DNA of 6,544 nucleotides from Deltaproteobacteria bacterium (GCA_019314185.1 JAFCZU010000202.1:1-6544); one strand, 5' to 3'; shown: positions 1 through 6,091, counted from the stretch's first letter. Notes: generated from the letters alone by a model not told the origin. Numbers and translations are program-made.

Positions 1-14
1 GAATTCATCATTAT

Positions 15-227
15 TTACTTTGGTTCATATTTAAAGGATAGATGCACTCTGGCGCGGTACGCGACAACTTTTCCGTCTTCAACTTTCATGTCAAGTTTAG
101 TAATTTCTGCGATTCTTAAGTTTTTAAGGCTTTTGCCGGCGGTCTCCACAGCCTTTTTAGCTGCTTCTTCCCATGAAACATCGCTTGTTCCTACAAGTTC
201 TATAATTTTGTAAACACTGTCAGGCAT
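15..227 (-). CDS. Dodecin-family protein, SecE2/calcium-dodecin-like type (70 aa)
   Basis: The 70-residue product has the dodecin pattern: an N-terminal strand with VYKIIELVGTS (residues 5-15), one amphipathic helix (about 18-36) and two C-terminal strands ending in LSFKYEP. Dodecins are small beta-alpha-beta-beta proteins that assemble into hollow cytosolic dodecamers. Many store or buffer flavins, stacking them on a Trp in an L-x-W-x-E-V context. Here that position reads LRIAEI (about residues 37-42), so the Trp is replaced by Ile39. The SWEEAA segment (18-23) and SFK end instead resemble, from memory, the Mycobacterium SecE2 (Rv0379) calcium-dodecin subgroup. Family membership is secure. 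Flavin binding is doubtful and calcium binding is only inferred. The ATG at 225-227 follows a near-perfect ribosome binding site, so the start is firm. The gene stands alone and its downstream side is outside the window. Confidence 0.9.
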   Translation of the reverse strand: MPDSVYKIIELVGTSDVSWEEAAKKAVETAGKSLKNLRIAEITKLDMKVEDGKVVAYRARVHLSFKYEPK

Positions 228-233
228 AATTTT

Positions 234-240
234 CCTCCTT
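234..240 (-). promoter_or_regulatory. Strong Shine-Dalgarno of the dodecin gene
   Basis: On the minus strand the sequence reads AAGGAGG, six nucleotides before the ATG at 225-227. It is the only near-consensus ribosome binding site in the window and suggests efficient translation of the dodecin. Confidence 0.85.
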
Positions 241-273
241 TTATAGAAGTTTATAAAAACCGGTTAAAAAAAT

Positions 274-321
274 GTAAGCGTTCACGGATTATTTTTCCTC
301 TTTCAAGTTGTGAACGGTTAC
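274..321. repeat. Inverted repeat / hairpin in the dodecin leader
   Basis: GTAAGCGTTCAC at 274-285 is nearly the reverse complement of GTGAACGGTTAC at 310-321 (11 of 12 positions), with a 24-nt loop. It lies 47 nt upstream of the dodecin start, between that start and the candidate promoter at 364-390, so it would be in the mRNA leader. No U-run follows it on the minus strand, so it is not a standard terminator. It could be a leader structure, an operator, or another dispersed palindromic repeat. Confidence 0.6.
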
Positions 322-363
322 TTGTTTTATTGGAAAAAAACTGTTTAATGCTCAAAACAGAAA

Positions 364-390
364 ATATTACAAATTTTGTATGATTGTCAA
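364..390 (-). promoter_or_regulatory. Candidate sigma70-type promoter for the dodecin gene
   Basis: On the minus strand a perfect TTGACA (385-390) is followed after 15 bp by TAATAT (364-369). Both hexamers are good but the spacer is shorter than the usual 16-18 bp, which lowers confidence. Transcription would give a leader of about 130 nt containing the hairpin at 274-321. Confidence 0.4.
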
Positions 391-417
391 GTAAGGATTA
401 GAAAAGACAGCTAAAGA

Positions 418-752
418 CTCAAGTTTCGCACCCTTTAATTTAGCCAAAGCGTTAGACGGCAAGGGCTAAAAATAAATTTTAAACCGAAATATACTGCCTG
501 TGGTTTTTACAACGGCGCCAATCAATTAATATACAGTAATCACTCAGGCACAGAGGGGCAAAGCTTTACCACTTTGTGCCTGAATAGTATAAAATTTGTA
601 TGTGATAATAAAAGAAAAAATATCAGTGATAATCAGCGTAGATTGGTAGCTGAATAGTTTACAAAATATAAGTAAACGATTTCGCTCTAAAAATGTTATT
701 TTCAACCCTTACCGCCTTGATATCGATAGAAATCAAGGGTGCGAAACTTGAG
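418..752. mobile_element. Candidate MITE: 335-bp non-autonomous element with 18-bp TIRs and 6-bp TSD
   Basis: CTCAAGTTTCGCACCCTT at 418-435 is the exact reverse complement of 735-752. Immediately outside both ends is the same hexamer, TAAAGA (412-417 and 753-758), as expected for a target-site duplication. If the matching A417/T753 pair is counted in the repeat, the TIRs are 19 bp and the duplication is about 4 bp. There is no open reading frame of useful size inside, so the element would be mobilised in trans. Internally it has a 7-bp stem (439-445 with 464-470), a 40-bp palindrome (544-583), and a subterminal stem CTTGAT/ATCAAG (716-721 with 732-737) overlapping the right TIR. A 5-6 bp duplication would fit the IS1634-like group among others; the family is not identified. 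Confidence 0.72.
544..583. repeat. 40-bp imperfect palindrome inside the candidate MITE
   Basis: TCAGGCACA (544-552) pairs exactly with TGTGCCTGA (575-583). The dyad continues with few mismatches to a perfect AAAGCTTT core (560-567), giving 17 of 20 complementary positions plus one G-T pair. It could be the structural core of the element or an older palindromic repeat inside it. Confidence 0.7.
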
Positions 753-758
753 TAAAGA

Positions 759-966
759 GAAAACCGATCTTTATTGAAACTGCTTAGTTGCTTTGTTTCT
801 TATAATGACAGAGCAAGTGTGATTCCAGAGGGTACAAGGGGGTAAAGGTTCGAGTGAAATGTTAGAAGAATATTAAAGGCCATGATAAAGTCTTTAGAAA
901 ACAAACCCCTTGGAATCTTTTGGCTTCCTTTTTCAACTAAATTGGAGAAGAGTCTATAATTTTAAC
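759..966. other. Intergenic stretch without a supported gene
   Basis: Between the right flank of the candidate MITE and the promoter of the V4R operon there is no credible coding region. A lone TATAAT occurs at 801-806, but its nearest -35-like TTGAAA (774-779) is 21 bp away. A weak inverted repeat (GATTCCA at 821 against TGGAATC ending at 917) has two mismatches in 13 bp and a long loop. Neither is strong enough to annotate. Confidence 0.6.
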
Positions 967-995
967 TTGACTGTTATCGTGTTTAGGTTTAATAT
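967..995 (+). promoter_or_regulatory. sigma70-type promoter of the V4R/histidine-kinase operon
   Basis: TTGACT (967-972), a 17-bp spacer, and TAATAT (990-995) each differ from consensus at one position and have ideal spacing. Transcription would start near 1002 and give a ~55-60 nt leader before the first V4R gene. The three following plus-strand genes are tightly spaced, so this is probably the operon promoter. Confidence 0.7.
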
Positions 996-1060
996 TTAAA
1001 AGAAAAATAGTGTATTACGTCTGATTAACGAATAAATCTTGCAAAGATAAGTTGCTGATT

Positions 1061-1588
1061 ATGATTCCATCATTAAATTTTGATTCCGATAATAATATCT
1101 TTGAATTTAATGGATCGTTTGTTTCCTTCCACTGTCATCATTATAACTGTGGCTTATTAAAAGCTATCGAAGAAATCCCTAATATTAACGGACATTGTAT
1201 AATTAAAGAAACAGCTGAAGAAGAATTTTTCCAAGAATTTAAGCAGATGCTAACCGGTGAGTCAAAAGAGATTTCTCCTGTTAAGGCGTTGGAAAAAGCA
1301 GAGGAGCTTTATCGATTCATGGGTTTGGGTAGGCTGGATTTAAGCCAACTTACTGAAAACGGCGGTATTGCTTACGCAGACTCTTCTTACTATGTGGTAT
1401 CGTGGCTGGCAAAGTATGGCCGCAGAGAGGCCCCTGTCTGTTACTTTACGTGTGGATATATTGCGGGAATACTTAGCGCAATTTTTGATGCTGTGTTATA
1501 TACATATGAAGTAAAAGAAACGCGGTGTATGATATTGCGTTATGACCGTTGTGAATTTACTGTATCGAAGAAAACAAATGGCGATTGA
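1061..1588 (+). CDS. V4R-like (4-vinyl-reductase-type) small-molecule-binding protein
   Basis: This 175-residue soluble protein has no signal peptide or membrane segment. The C-terminal half fits the V4R fold, a ligand-binding domain known from BchJ and the N-terminal region of XylR/DmpR-type aromatic sensors: PVCYFTCGYIAG (about 125-136), then the signature E153-x-x-C156-x7-C164-x-F166. V4R cysteines are thought to bind metal or ligand. The N-terminal part has an unusual HCHH-x2-C cluster (His24, Cys25, His26, His27, Cys30), a second possible metal or cofactor site. The usual Gly-Asp before the last Cys reads Tyr-Asp. The ATG at 1061 is chosen over an in-frame TTG at 1052; neither has a strong Shine-Dalgarno. 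The 3' end overlaps the next V4R gene by 11 nt, so translational coupling is likely. The ligand is unknown. An enzymatic reductase role is unlikely from context. Confidence 0.72.
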   Translation: MIPSLNFDSDNNIFEFNGSFVSFHCHHYNCGLLKAIEEIPNINGHCIIKETAEEEFFQEFKQMLTGESKEISPVKALEKAEELYRFMGLGRLDLSQLTENGGIAYADSSYYVVSWLAKYGRREAPVCYFTCGYIAGILSAIFDAVLYTYEVKETRCMILRYDRCEFTVSKKTNGD

Positions 1589-2183
1589 TAGCAAAAAAAT
1601 AATTGAGCTGGGTTCGAGACTCTCTCTCGCAAGTAATGAAAAAGGCATTATGGCCGCATTTGGCGTATATGTGGCCGCAAACTATAATGAATTCTATTTT
1701 AAACTGGTTTCAAAAATCATTAACATGGTGGATGATAAAGAAGCCGTGTCGGTAGAGCAAAAGCTCTATGATGCAGTATTGGCATGCGGTTATCATACCT
1801 TTCATGGAGCACGAACATCTATGCATTGGCGGGATTTCATTCTTCCAATGATCAAAACTCCGGAGGATGAGGTCTACGCCCTGGTTGCTTTTACGAATGT
1901 TTTTGGCATCGGGTATATTGAGATAGAAGAACTGATTCCTGGGGAAAAACTTGTCACCACAGTAAGAAATGCTTATGATCCTGGTCGTTATCTCGAAGAA
2001 TACGGCCCCCAGCCTCGAGGACGGTGCTATATGTTTAATGCCTGCACCGCATCTTATATGGATCTTGTTTATGCTCCTAAATATCCAGACGGCATGGGGA
2101 CCTTTGTTTCAAAAGAAGTGACGTGCCGTTCAATGGGTGATTCTGTCTGCAAATTCGTTGCCAAACTCGCCAGCCCAAGGTAA
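1578..2183 (+). CDS. Second V4R-domain protein, divergent paralogue of the upstream gene
   Basis: The 201-residue soluble protein ends in a clear V4R signature: KEVTC183RSMGDSVC191KF193, i.e. E-x-x-C-x7-C-x-F with the typical Gly-Asp. The upstream protein has the same C-x7-C spacing, and the segments before it (CYMFNAC here, CYFTC there) align loosely, so the two are probably distant paralogues. Other possible ligand residues are Cys70, His73 and His76 (ACGYHTFH) and Cys150/Cys156. The N-terminal ~60 residues are helical and could be a dimerisation or partner-binding extension. The start at 1578 is preferred to an in-frame ATG at 1542, which lies deeper inside the upstream gene; a weak GAAG at 1567-1570 precedes it. 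The overlap with the upstream stop suggests coupled, stoichiometric synthesis and perhaps a heteromer. V4R/hydrocarbon-binding is my family call. An ATC-hydrolase-like annotation is possible. Confidence 0.72.
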   Translation: MAIDSKKIIELGSRLSLASNEKGIMAAFGVYVAANYNEFYFKLVSKIINMVDDKEAVSVEQKLYDAVLACGYHTFHGARTSMHWRDFILPMIKTPEDEVYALVAFTNVFGIGYIEIEELIPGEKLVTTVRNAYDPGRYLEEYGPQPRGRCYMFNACTASYMDLVYAPKYPDGMGTFVSKEVTCRSMGDSVCKFVAKLASPR

Positions 2184-2193
2184 GCTGTATATT

Positions 2194-3822
2194 ATGAGTT
2201 TGCGAAGTGATAAGATAATTAAATGGTCTTCAGAAGTTGATCCGTATGAAATATTGCATTCTTTGCCGGATGCTGTTTTTACTACGGACCGTCAGATGAG
2301 GATCAACTATTTTAACCTCGCAGCGAGTACAATAACCGGTTTCAGGTCTCAAGAAGCCTTGGGGATGTACTGTAAAGATGTTCTTAAATCTAATACCTGT
2401 GAAACAGAATGCCACATTAAGAAAGCGCTCGATTCCCACGAAAATATCTTTAATATTGAATCGGTCATAACTACCGCTACCGGGAAACAAATCACTATAC
2501 TTATAAGCGCTACACTTCTTGCTGACTCATCAGGGAATGTTGTTGGTTATATGCATGTCTTCAGGGATGTCTCGCCTATTAAAAAAATCATGTCCGACCT
2601 GGAAATATCCCATAACAACCTCGCTGAAAGAAATGTTGAATTAGATAATACACTTAAGGAGCTTAAATCAACACAAAAGCAACTCCTGCACGCGCAAAAA
2701 ATGGAATCGATGGGGATATTGGCAGGGGGGATTGCCCATGATTTTAATAATCTTTTGAGCGGTATTTTAGGATATGCGTCTCTTCTTAAAATCAAAATCG
2801 GTCCCGATCATTTGGCCTATAAGTATGCAGATACGATAGAGCAATCGGCTGTCAAGGCATCCAGGCTGACACAACAGCTATTGACCTTTAGCCGCGGCGG
2901 GGAATATCAAGCCCAAGCCATAAATCTTAACAGAATAATTGAAGAAACACTCCACATCCTTGAAAGAACTATATCCAAAAAAATCCAAATAGTAAAATCG
3001 CTTGCTTCTGATTTGTGGAGAGTAGAGGCAGATCCATCACAAATCGAACAGGTCTTGATGAACTTAAGTATTAACGCCCACGATGCAATGCCAACAGGGG
3101 GCAAGCTTACCGTGACAACGGAGAATTTTCATCTTAATAATGGTTCCAACACTGGTTATGTAGAGGCAGCTCCGGGAAACTATGTAAAAATGTCGATTTC
3201 AGACAACGGAGAAGGGATACCGGAGGGGATTCAGAACAAAATATTTGATCCTTTTTTTTCTACTAAAGGAAAAGAAAAGGGAACCGGGTTGGGGCTTGCC
3301 GTGGTTTACGGTGTTGTGAAAAATCATGGAGGCTATATTAGTGTAGAGAGCGAGCCTGATAGAGGTACTATCTTTGAAATCCTTTTTCCAATGTTTGATA
3401 AGCTTGAAGAGACGACCGATATTGTGTCGGAATTAAAGGTTAAGGGCGGACGTGAAACAATACTTCTCGTAGATGATGAAGAGATGTTAAGAAGTCTTGG
3501 GCAAGAAATACTCCTCCAAAAAGAGTACACAGTGCTTTTGGCTTCCAACGGCATAGAGGCCATTCAGTTGTATAAAAAACAAGAAGGCAATATAGATTTG
3601 GTTGTTCTTGATATGATCATGCCCAAGATGGACGGCCTGGAGACGTATAAGCGTCTGAAAGAGATGAATCCTTCTCTGAAAATTCTAATAACCAGCGGTT
3701 ACAGTGAGGACACCCAAAATCACAAAAAATTTCGAAATGGTATAGAGGGTTTTATCCAAAAACCGTATAAGATCAATACATTGATAAAAAAAGTTAGAGA
3801 GATTTTAGACATGAACAGGTAA
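2194..3822 (+). CDS. Soluble PAS-HisKA-HATPase-REC hybrid sensor histidine kinase
   Basis: The 542-residue protein has no membrane segment, so it senses a cytosolic signal. Order of parts: PAS (about 18-127, from LHSLPDAVFTTD to MHVFRDVSPIKK); a coiled-coil linker (about 128-170); HisKA with phosphoacceptor His182 in GGIAHDFNNLL; HATPase with N-box (Asn290 and Asn294), G1 DNGEG (337-341), F-box IFDPFF (350-355) and G2 GTGLGL (363-368); and a C-terminal receiver with Asp427/Asp428, phosphoacceptor Asp473 in LDMIMPKMDG, Thr500 and Lys523. All catalytic residues are present. No DNA-binding or other output domain follows, so the phosphoryl group must pass to a separate partner, or the receiver acts internally. 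The PAS has three cysteines (60, 69, 73). The ATG at 2194 is 10 nt after the second V4R stop; an upstream in-frame ATG at 2137 would overlap that gene. Operon position suggests the V4R proteins are its partners. Confidence 0.93.
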   Translation: MSLRSDKIIKWSSEVDPYEILHSLPDAVFTTDRQMRINYFNLAASTITGFRSQEALGMYCKDVLKSNTCETECHIKKALDSHENIFNIESVITTATGKQITILISATLLADSSGNVVGYMHVFRDVSPIKKIMSDLEISHNNLAERNVELDNTLKELKSTQKQLLHAQKMESMGILAGGIAHDFNNLLSGILGYASLLKIKIGPDHLAYKYADTIEQSAVKASRLTQQLLTFSRGGEYQAQAINLNRIIEETLHILERTISKKIQIVKSLASDLWRVEADPSQIEQVLMNLSINAHDAMPTGGKLTVTTENFHLNNGSNTGYVEAAPGNYVKMSISDNGEGIPEGIQNKIFDPFFSTKGKEKGTGLGLAVVYGVVKNHGGYISVESEPDRGTIFEILFPMFDKLEETTDIVSELKVKGGRETILLVDDEEMLRSLGQEILLQKEYTVLLASNGIEAIQLYKKQEGNIDLVVLDMIMPKMDGLETYKRLKEMNPSLKILITSGYSEDTQNHKKFRNGIEGFIQKPYKINTLIKKVREILDMNR

Positions 3823-3927
3823 TGAGAAACCCTTGTACCCCCCTTTTTTTGCCCAATTTTGGCGTCAGGCTCAAATCTTAAGCTTCGAAATATTCAATGT
3901 ATTTCTCCAGTTAAAATTTTTGCCTTC

Positions 3928-3959
3928 CTTGAGATTGAACATTTTTCAAAGGTCTCAAG
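3928..3959. repeat. Hairpin between convergent kinase and queC genes
   Basis: In the 210-bp gap between the convergent genes, CTTGAGA (3928-3934) pairs with TCTCAAG (3953-3959). An inner TTGAA/TTCAA stem (3935-3939 with 3945-3949) closes a 5-nt loop, with a 3-nt bulge. It could help end transcription from both sides, but neither strand has a U-run directly after it. No other feature is supported in 3823-4032; the small frames there have no recognisable content. Confidence 0.35.
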
Positions 3960-4032
3960 AACTCAGAGGGGAAGACGAAACGGGCTGTTTTGCAAAGGTT
4001 TCATGTTGTGCTGTAATATTAGATGGCTATTG

Positions 4033-4725
4033 TTAAACATATTTTGTAGGATCCGTTACGCCTGCTTCTTTAAAACCCTGTTTTCTTAAAAGGCAGCTAT
4101 CGCAACTGCCGCATGCCAGGTTGTCCGAAGAAGGATCATAGCAGCTATGGGTTAACGAATAGTCCACCCCAAGTTCAATCCCTTTTTTGATGATTTCCGC
4201 TTTAGTCATATTAATCAGCGGAGCCCTGATTTTTATTTTTGTTATGCCTTCAACACCTGCCTTTGTGGCCAGATTCGCCATACGCTCAAAAGCAGCGATA
4301 TACTCAGGTCTGCAGTCAGGGTATCCGCTGTAATCGATAGCGTTTACACCGATAAAAATGTCGGATGACCGGATAACTTCTGCAAGCGCAAGGGCGTATG
4401 ACAGGAATATGGTATTTCTTGCCGGAACATAGGTGACAGGTATCTCTTTTGCAATATTTTGTATGTTTCTGTTTTTAGGCACATCTATGTTGTCGGTCAG
4501 GGCTGAATGGCCGATATTTGTAAGGTCTATATTCGTTGTCAGATGGTTTACCGCGCCAATGGCATTAGCCACCCTTTTAGCCGCAGACAGTTCAATAGAG
4601 TGGCGCTGCCCATAAAAAAAACTTAAACAATGAATTTCAAAACCTTCATGTTTTGCGATTGCTCCGACAGTAGCGGAATCGAGACCGCCGCTAAGCAGAA
4701 CGACTGCCTTTTTTTGTTCAATCAT
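4033..4725 (-). CDS. queC: 7-cyano-7-deazaguanine (preQ0) synthase QueC
   Basis: QueC is a cytosolic ATP-dependent enzyme that converts 7-carboxy-7-deazaguanine plus ammonia to preQ0, the precursor of queuosine in tRNA. The 230-residue protein is of normal full length. It has the PP-loop ATP-binding motif SGGLDS (12-17), the FFYGQRHS segment (36-43), the substrate-region motif [15 protein letters not shown] (128-142), and the C-terminal zinc site Cys195, Cys205, Cys208 and Cys211 (C-x9-C-x2-C-x2-C). All expected catalytic and zinc residues are present. The ATG at 4723-4725 gives the usual start just before the first strand and has only a weak GGA-type ribosome binding site. The previous pathway enzyme, queE, lies upstream on the same strand, ~700 bp away across a repeat block, so a shared transcript is uncertain. 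No preQ1-riboswitch-like sequence was seen before it. Confidence 0.96.
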   Translation of the reverse strand: MIEQKKAVVLLSGGLDSATVGAIAKHEGFEIHCLSFFYGQRHSIELSAAKRVANAIGAVNHLTTNIDLTNIGHSALTDNIDVPKNRNIQNIAKEIPVTYVPARNTIFLSYALALAEVIRSSDIFIGVNAIDYSGYPDCRPEYIAAFERMANLATKAGVEGITKIKIRAPLINMTKAEIIKKGIELGVDYSLTHSCYDPSSDNLACGSCDSCLLRKQGFKEAGVTDPTKYV

Positions 4726-4741
4726 ATTTTTCCGTTAATCC

Positions 4742-5050
4742 CTTTTTCAAAAAAATGTCTCACGCGAAGGCGCCAAGACGCCAAGGTTTTAAAACTACAA
4801 CCCATTGCAACCCTTGAGATACCATTCCCCTTCCGATATCCTCTATACTATTTTCTCTTTTCCAAAAAAATGTCTCACGCGAAGGCGCCAAGACGCCAAG
4901 GTTTTAAAACTACAACCCATTAGCGACCCTTGAGATACTATTCCCCTTCCGATATCCTCTATACTATTTTCTCTTTTTCAAAAAAATGTCTCACGCAAAG
5001 GCGCCAAGACGCCAAGATTTTAAAACTATAACCCATTAGCGACTCTTGAG
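4742..5050. repeat. Three tandem copies of a ~115-bp repeat
   Basis: A unit beginning with a T-run, C and A7, followed by ATGTCTCACGC, recurs with that ATG at 4755, 4870 and 4986, i.e. periods of 115 and 116 bp. Units 1 and 2 are full length and nearly identical. Unit 3 has several changes and stops after about 75 bp (to ~5050). The core GGCGCCAAGACGCC contains self-complementary GGCGCC. From memory, ACGCAAAGGCGC-type sequences are dispersed repeats in many deltaproteobacterial genomes. The array fills the start of the queE-queC gap. Any peptide read through it (MSHAKAPRRQ-like) simply repeats with the DNA and is not a gene. Confidence 0.9.
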
Positions 5051-5142
5051 TTATTAATATGCCATTTTCTATGGCCTATACGTTTGCTATTTCTGTTGAA
5101 AGAGTCAGATTTTGCTGAGTCGAGCGAGCATTATTTAAATAT

Positions 5143-5294
5143 CGAATATCGAACAAGGAATTTCGAATGATGAAGTGTGGAATCGCTACGCTCCAGGCGT
5201 AGCTTACGGCTATGCCCCGGCAAGTTATCTTTTTACATATTAAAAATGATAGAATACCTCACTTCGACATTCATAATTTCTTGTTCGATATTCT
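5143..5294. repeat. Palindromic MITE-like repeat with 35-bp imperfect arms
   Basis: The arm at 5143-5177 (starting CGAATATCGAACAAGG) is the reverse complement of 5260-5294 at about 29 of 35 positions. The 82-bp interior has a perfect hairpin, GCTACGC (5185-5191) with GCGTAGC (5197-5203), around a 5-nt loop. There is no coding potential. From memory this looks like the TATCGAA-type palindromic repeats scattered through deltaproteobacterial genomes. No convincing target duplication was found. Confidence 0.7.
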
Positions 5295-5371
5295 GCGGTT
5301 CAAAACAGGTTCGCAAAATTGATTTTTTTCAAGAAGCTAAAACGTTACTTTTTATATTGTTTTATATCTTT

Positions 5372-5394
5372 GCGTCTTGGCGCCTTTGCGTGAG
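5372..5394. repeat. Inverted copy of the tandem-repeat core
   Basis: These 23 bases are an exact reverse complement of 4990-5012 in the third tandem unit. The palindromic element at 5143-5294 lies between the two copies, so the repeats are nested. The remaining gap sequence, 5051-5142 and 5295-5371, shows nothing recognisable. The copy sits just beyond the queE stop and could pair with the array in a queE-queC transcript. Confidence 0.85.
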
Positions 5395-5425
5395 GCCTAC
5401 GTTTTTTTTCTTAGCTCAGTTAAGG

Positions 5426-6070
5426 TTACACTCCTTTTTGTATTTCAGGCCATATTATCTTATGTAATTGAAGATGGAGTCTTACATTTAGATTATCTTC
5501 AAGTATCCACTTTGCAAGTTTTGCATATGCCATTTTCCCTGATACAGGAGAAAAAAGGATCTGGTTTCCGGGAAATTCAGAGCTGATCAGCTTAATGATT
5601 TTTCCGGCAAATTCATAATCGCTGCGGCTTCCTATTACAAATTTGATCTGGTCTTTTTGATCGAGTTTTTTCAGATTGTTCAGATCATTTTTATCACTTT
5701 CTCCGCTTGTAGGGCATTTGATATCGATAATTTTTATACACCGTTTATCAACAATGCTTATATCAAAACTACCGTTTGTTTCCATCAATACTTCATATCC
5801 CTTTTCGAGGAGGCAGTATATTAAATCAGGGGTTTCTTTTTGAACCAGCGGCTCTCCCCCTGTAATTTCAATAAGCGGGCAATTATAAGTTGCGACACGG
5901 TCAAGAATTGCCGCAATTTCCATTTTCGAACCTTTATCATAAGCATAACCGGTGTCACAGTAAGAACATCTTAGATTGCAACCGGTGAGTCTCACAAAGA
6001 CGCATGGACGGCCGCTATGAATAGATTCACCCTGTATGCTGTAGAATATTTCGTTAACTAAAAGCGCCAT
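5426..6070 (-). CDS. queE: 7-carboxy-7-deazaguanine synthase QueE (radical SAM)
   Basis: QueE is a cytosolic radical-SAM enzyme that rearranges 6-carboxy-5,6,7,8-tetrahydropterin into 7-carboxy-7-deazaguanine, the substrate of QueC. The 214-residue protein is of normal length. The N-terminal NEIFYSIQGES (6-16) is typical of QueE. The [4Fe-4S] motif is Cys31-x3-Cys35-x2-Cys38 followed by DTGYAY. SAM-binding residues include ITGGEPL (69-75) and METNGS (96-101). DIKCP (116-120) and the C-terminal LHLQLHKIIWP (198-208) are also family hallmarks. All key residues are present. The ATG at 6068-6070 places the family N-terminus correctly although no good Shine-Dalgarno precedes it. queC follows on the same strand after a repeat-filled gap; queD and folE are not in the window. 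It is divergent from manA, with hairpin repeats in the shared upstream region. Confidence 0.96.
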   Translation of the reverse strand: MALLVNEIFYSIQGESIHSGRPCVFVRLTGCNLRCSYCDTGYAYDKGSKMEIAAILDRVATYNCPLIEITGGEPLVQKETPDLIYCLLEKGYEVLMETNGSFDISIVDKRCIKIIDIKCPTSGESDKNDLNNLKKLDQKDQIKFVIGSRSDYEFAGKIIKLISSEFPGNQILFSPVSGKMAYAKLAKWILEDNLNVRLHLQLHKIIWPEIQKGV

Positions 6071-6091
6071 ATCTTAAGTTATTATTAATTT

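Noticed and set aside
774..806. Promoter based on the perfect TATAAT at 801-806
   Set aside because: The only -35-like box (TTGAAA, 774-779) is 21 bp away, and the stronger promoter at 967-995 is better placed for the operon.
2230..3563. Several minus-strand frames of 65-86 codons
   Set aside because: All are antisense to the well-supported kinase gene and carry no recognisable motif.
830..3840. GGGTACAAGGG (830-840) and its reverse complement (3830-3840) flanking the V4R-kinase operon
   Set aside because: Exact 11-bp inverted matches are expected several times by chance in a window of this size, and the surrounding bases do not extend the match.
3830..3850. Rho-independent terminator after the kinase (C-run then T-run)
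   Set aside because: There is a T-run but no stem immediately before it that could form a terminator hairpin.
3833..4089. Two overlapping small plus-strand frames downstream of the kinase
   Set aside because: Composition is low in information, they overlap each other and run into antisense queC, and no ribosome binding site or family pattern is seen.
4630..4923. 97-codon plus-strand open frame running into the tandem repeats
   Set aside because: It is antisense to the start of queC and its C-terminal half is the repeat read through twice (MSHAKAPRRQ-type peptide). It has no independent coding signal.
4742..5050. CRISPR array
   Set aside because: The ~115-bp units repeat as wholes, without short repeats separated by unique spacers, and no cas gene is present.
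5177..5586. Two overlapping plus-strand frames (96 and 69 codons) in the repeat region
   Set aside because: They run through palindromic repeats and the antisense strand of queE, with no recognisable domain or ribosome binding site.
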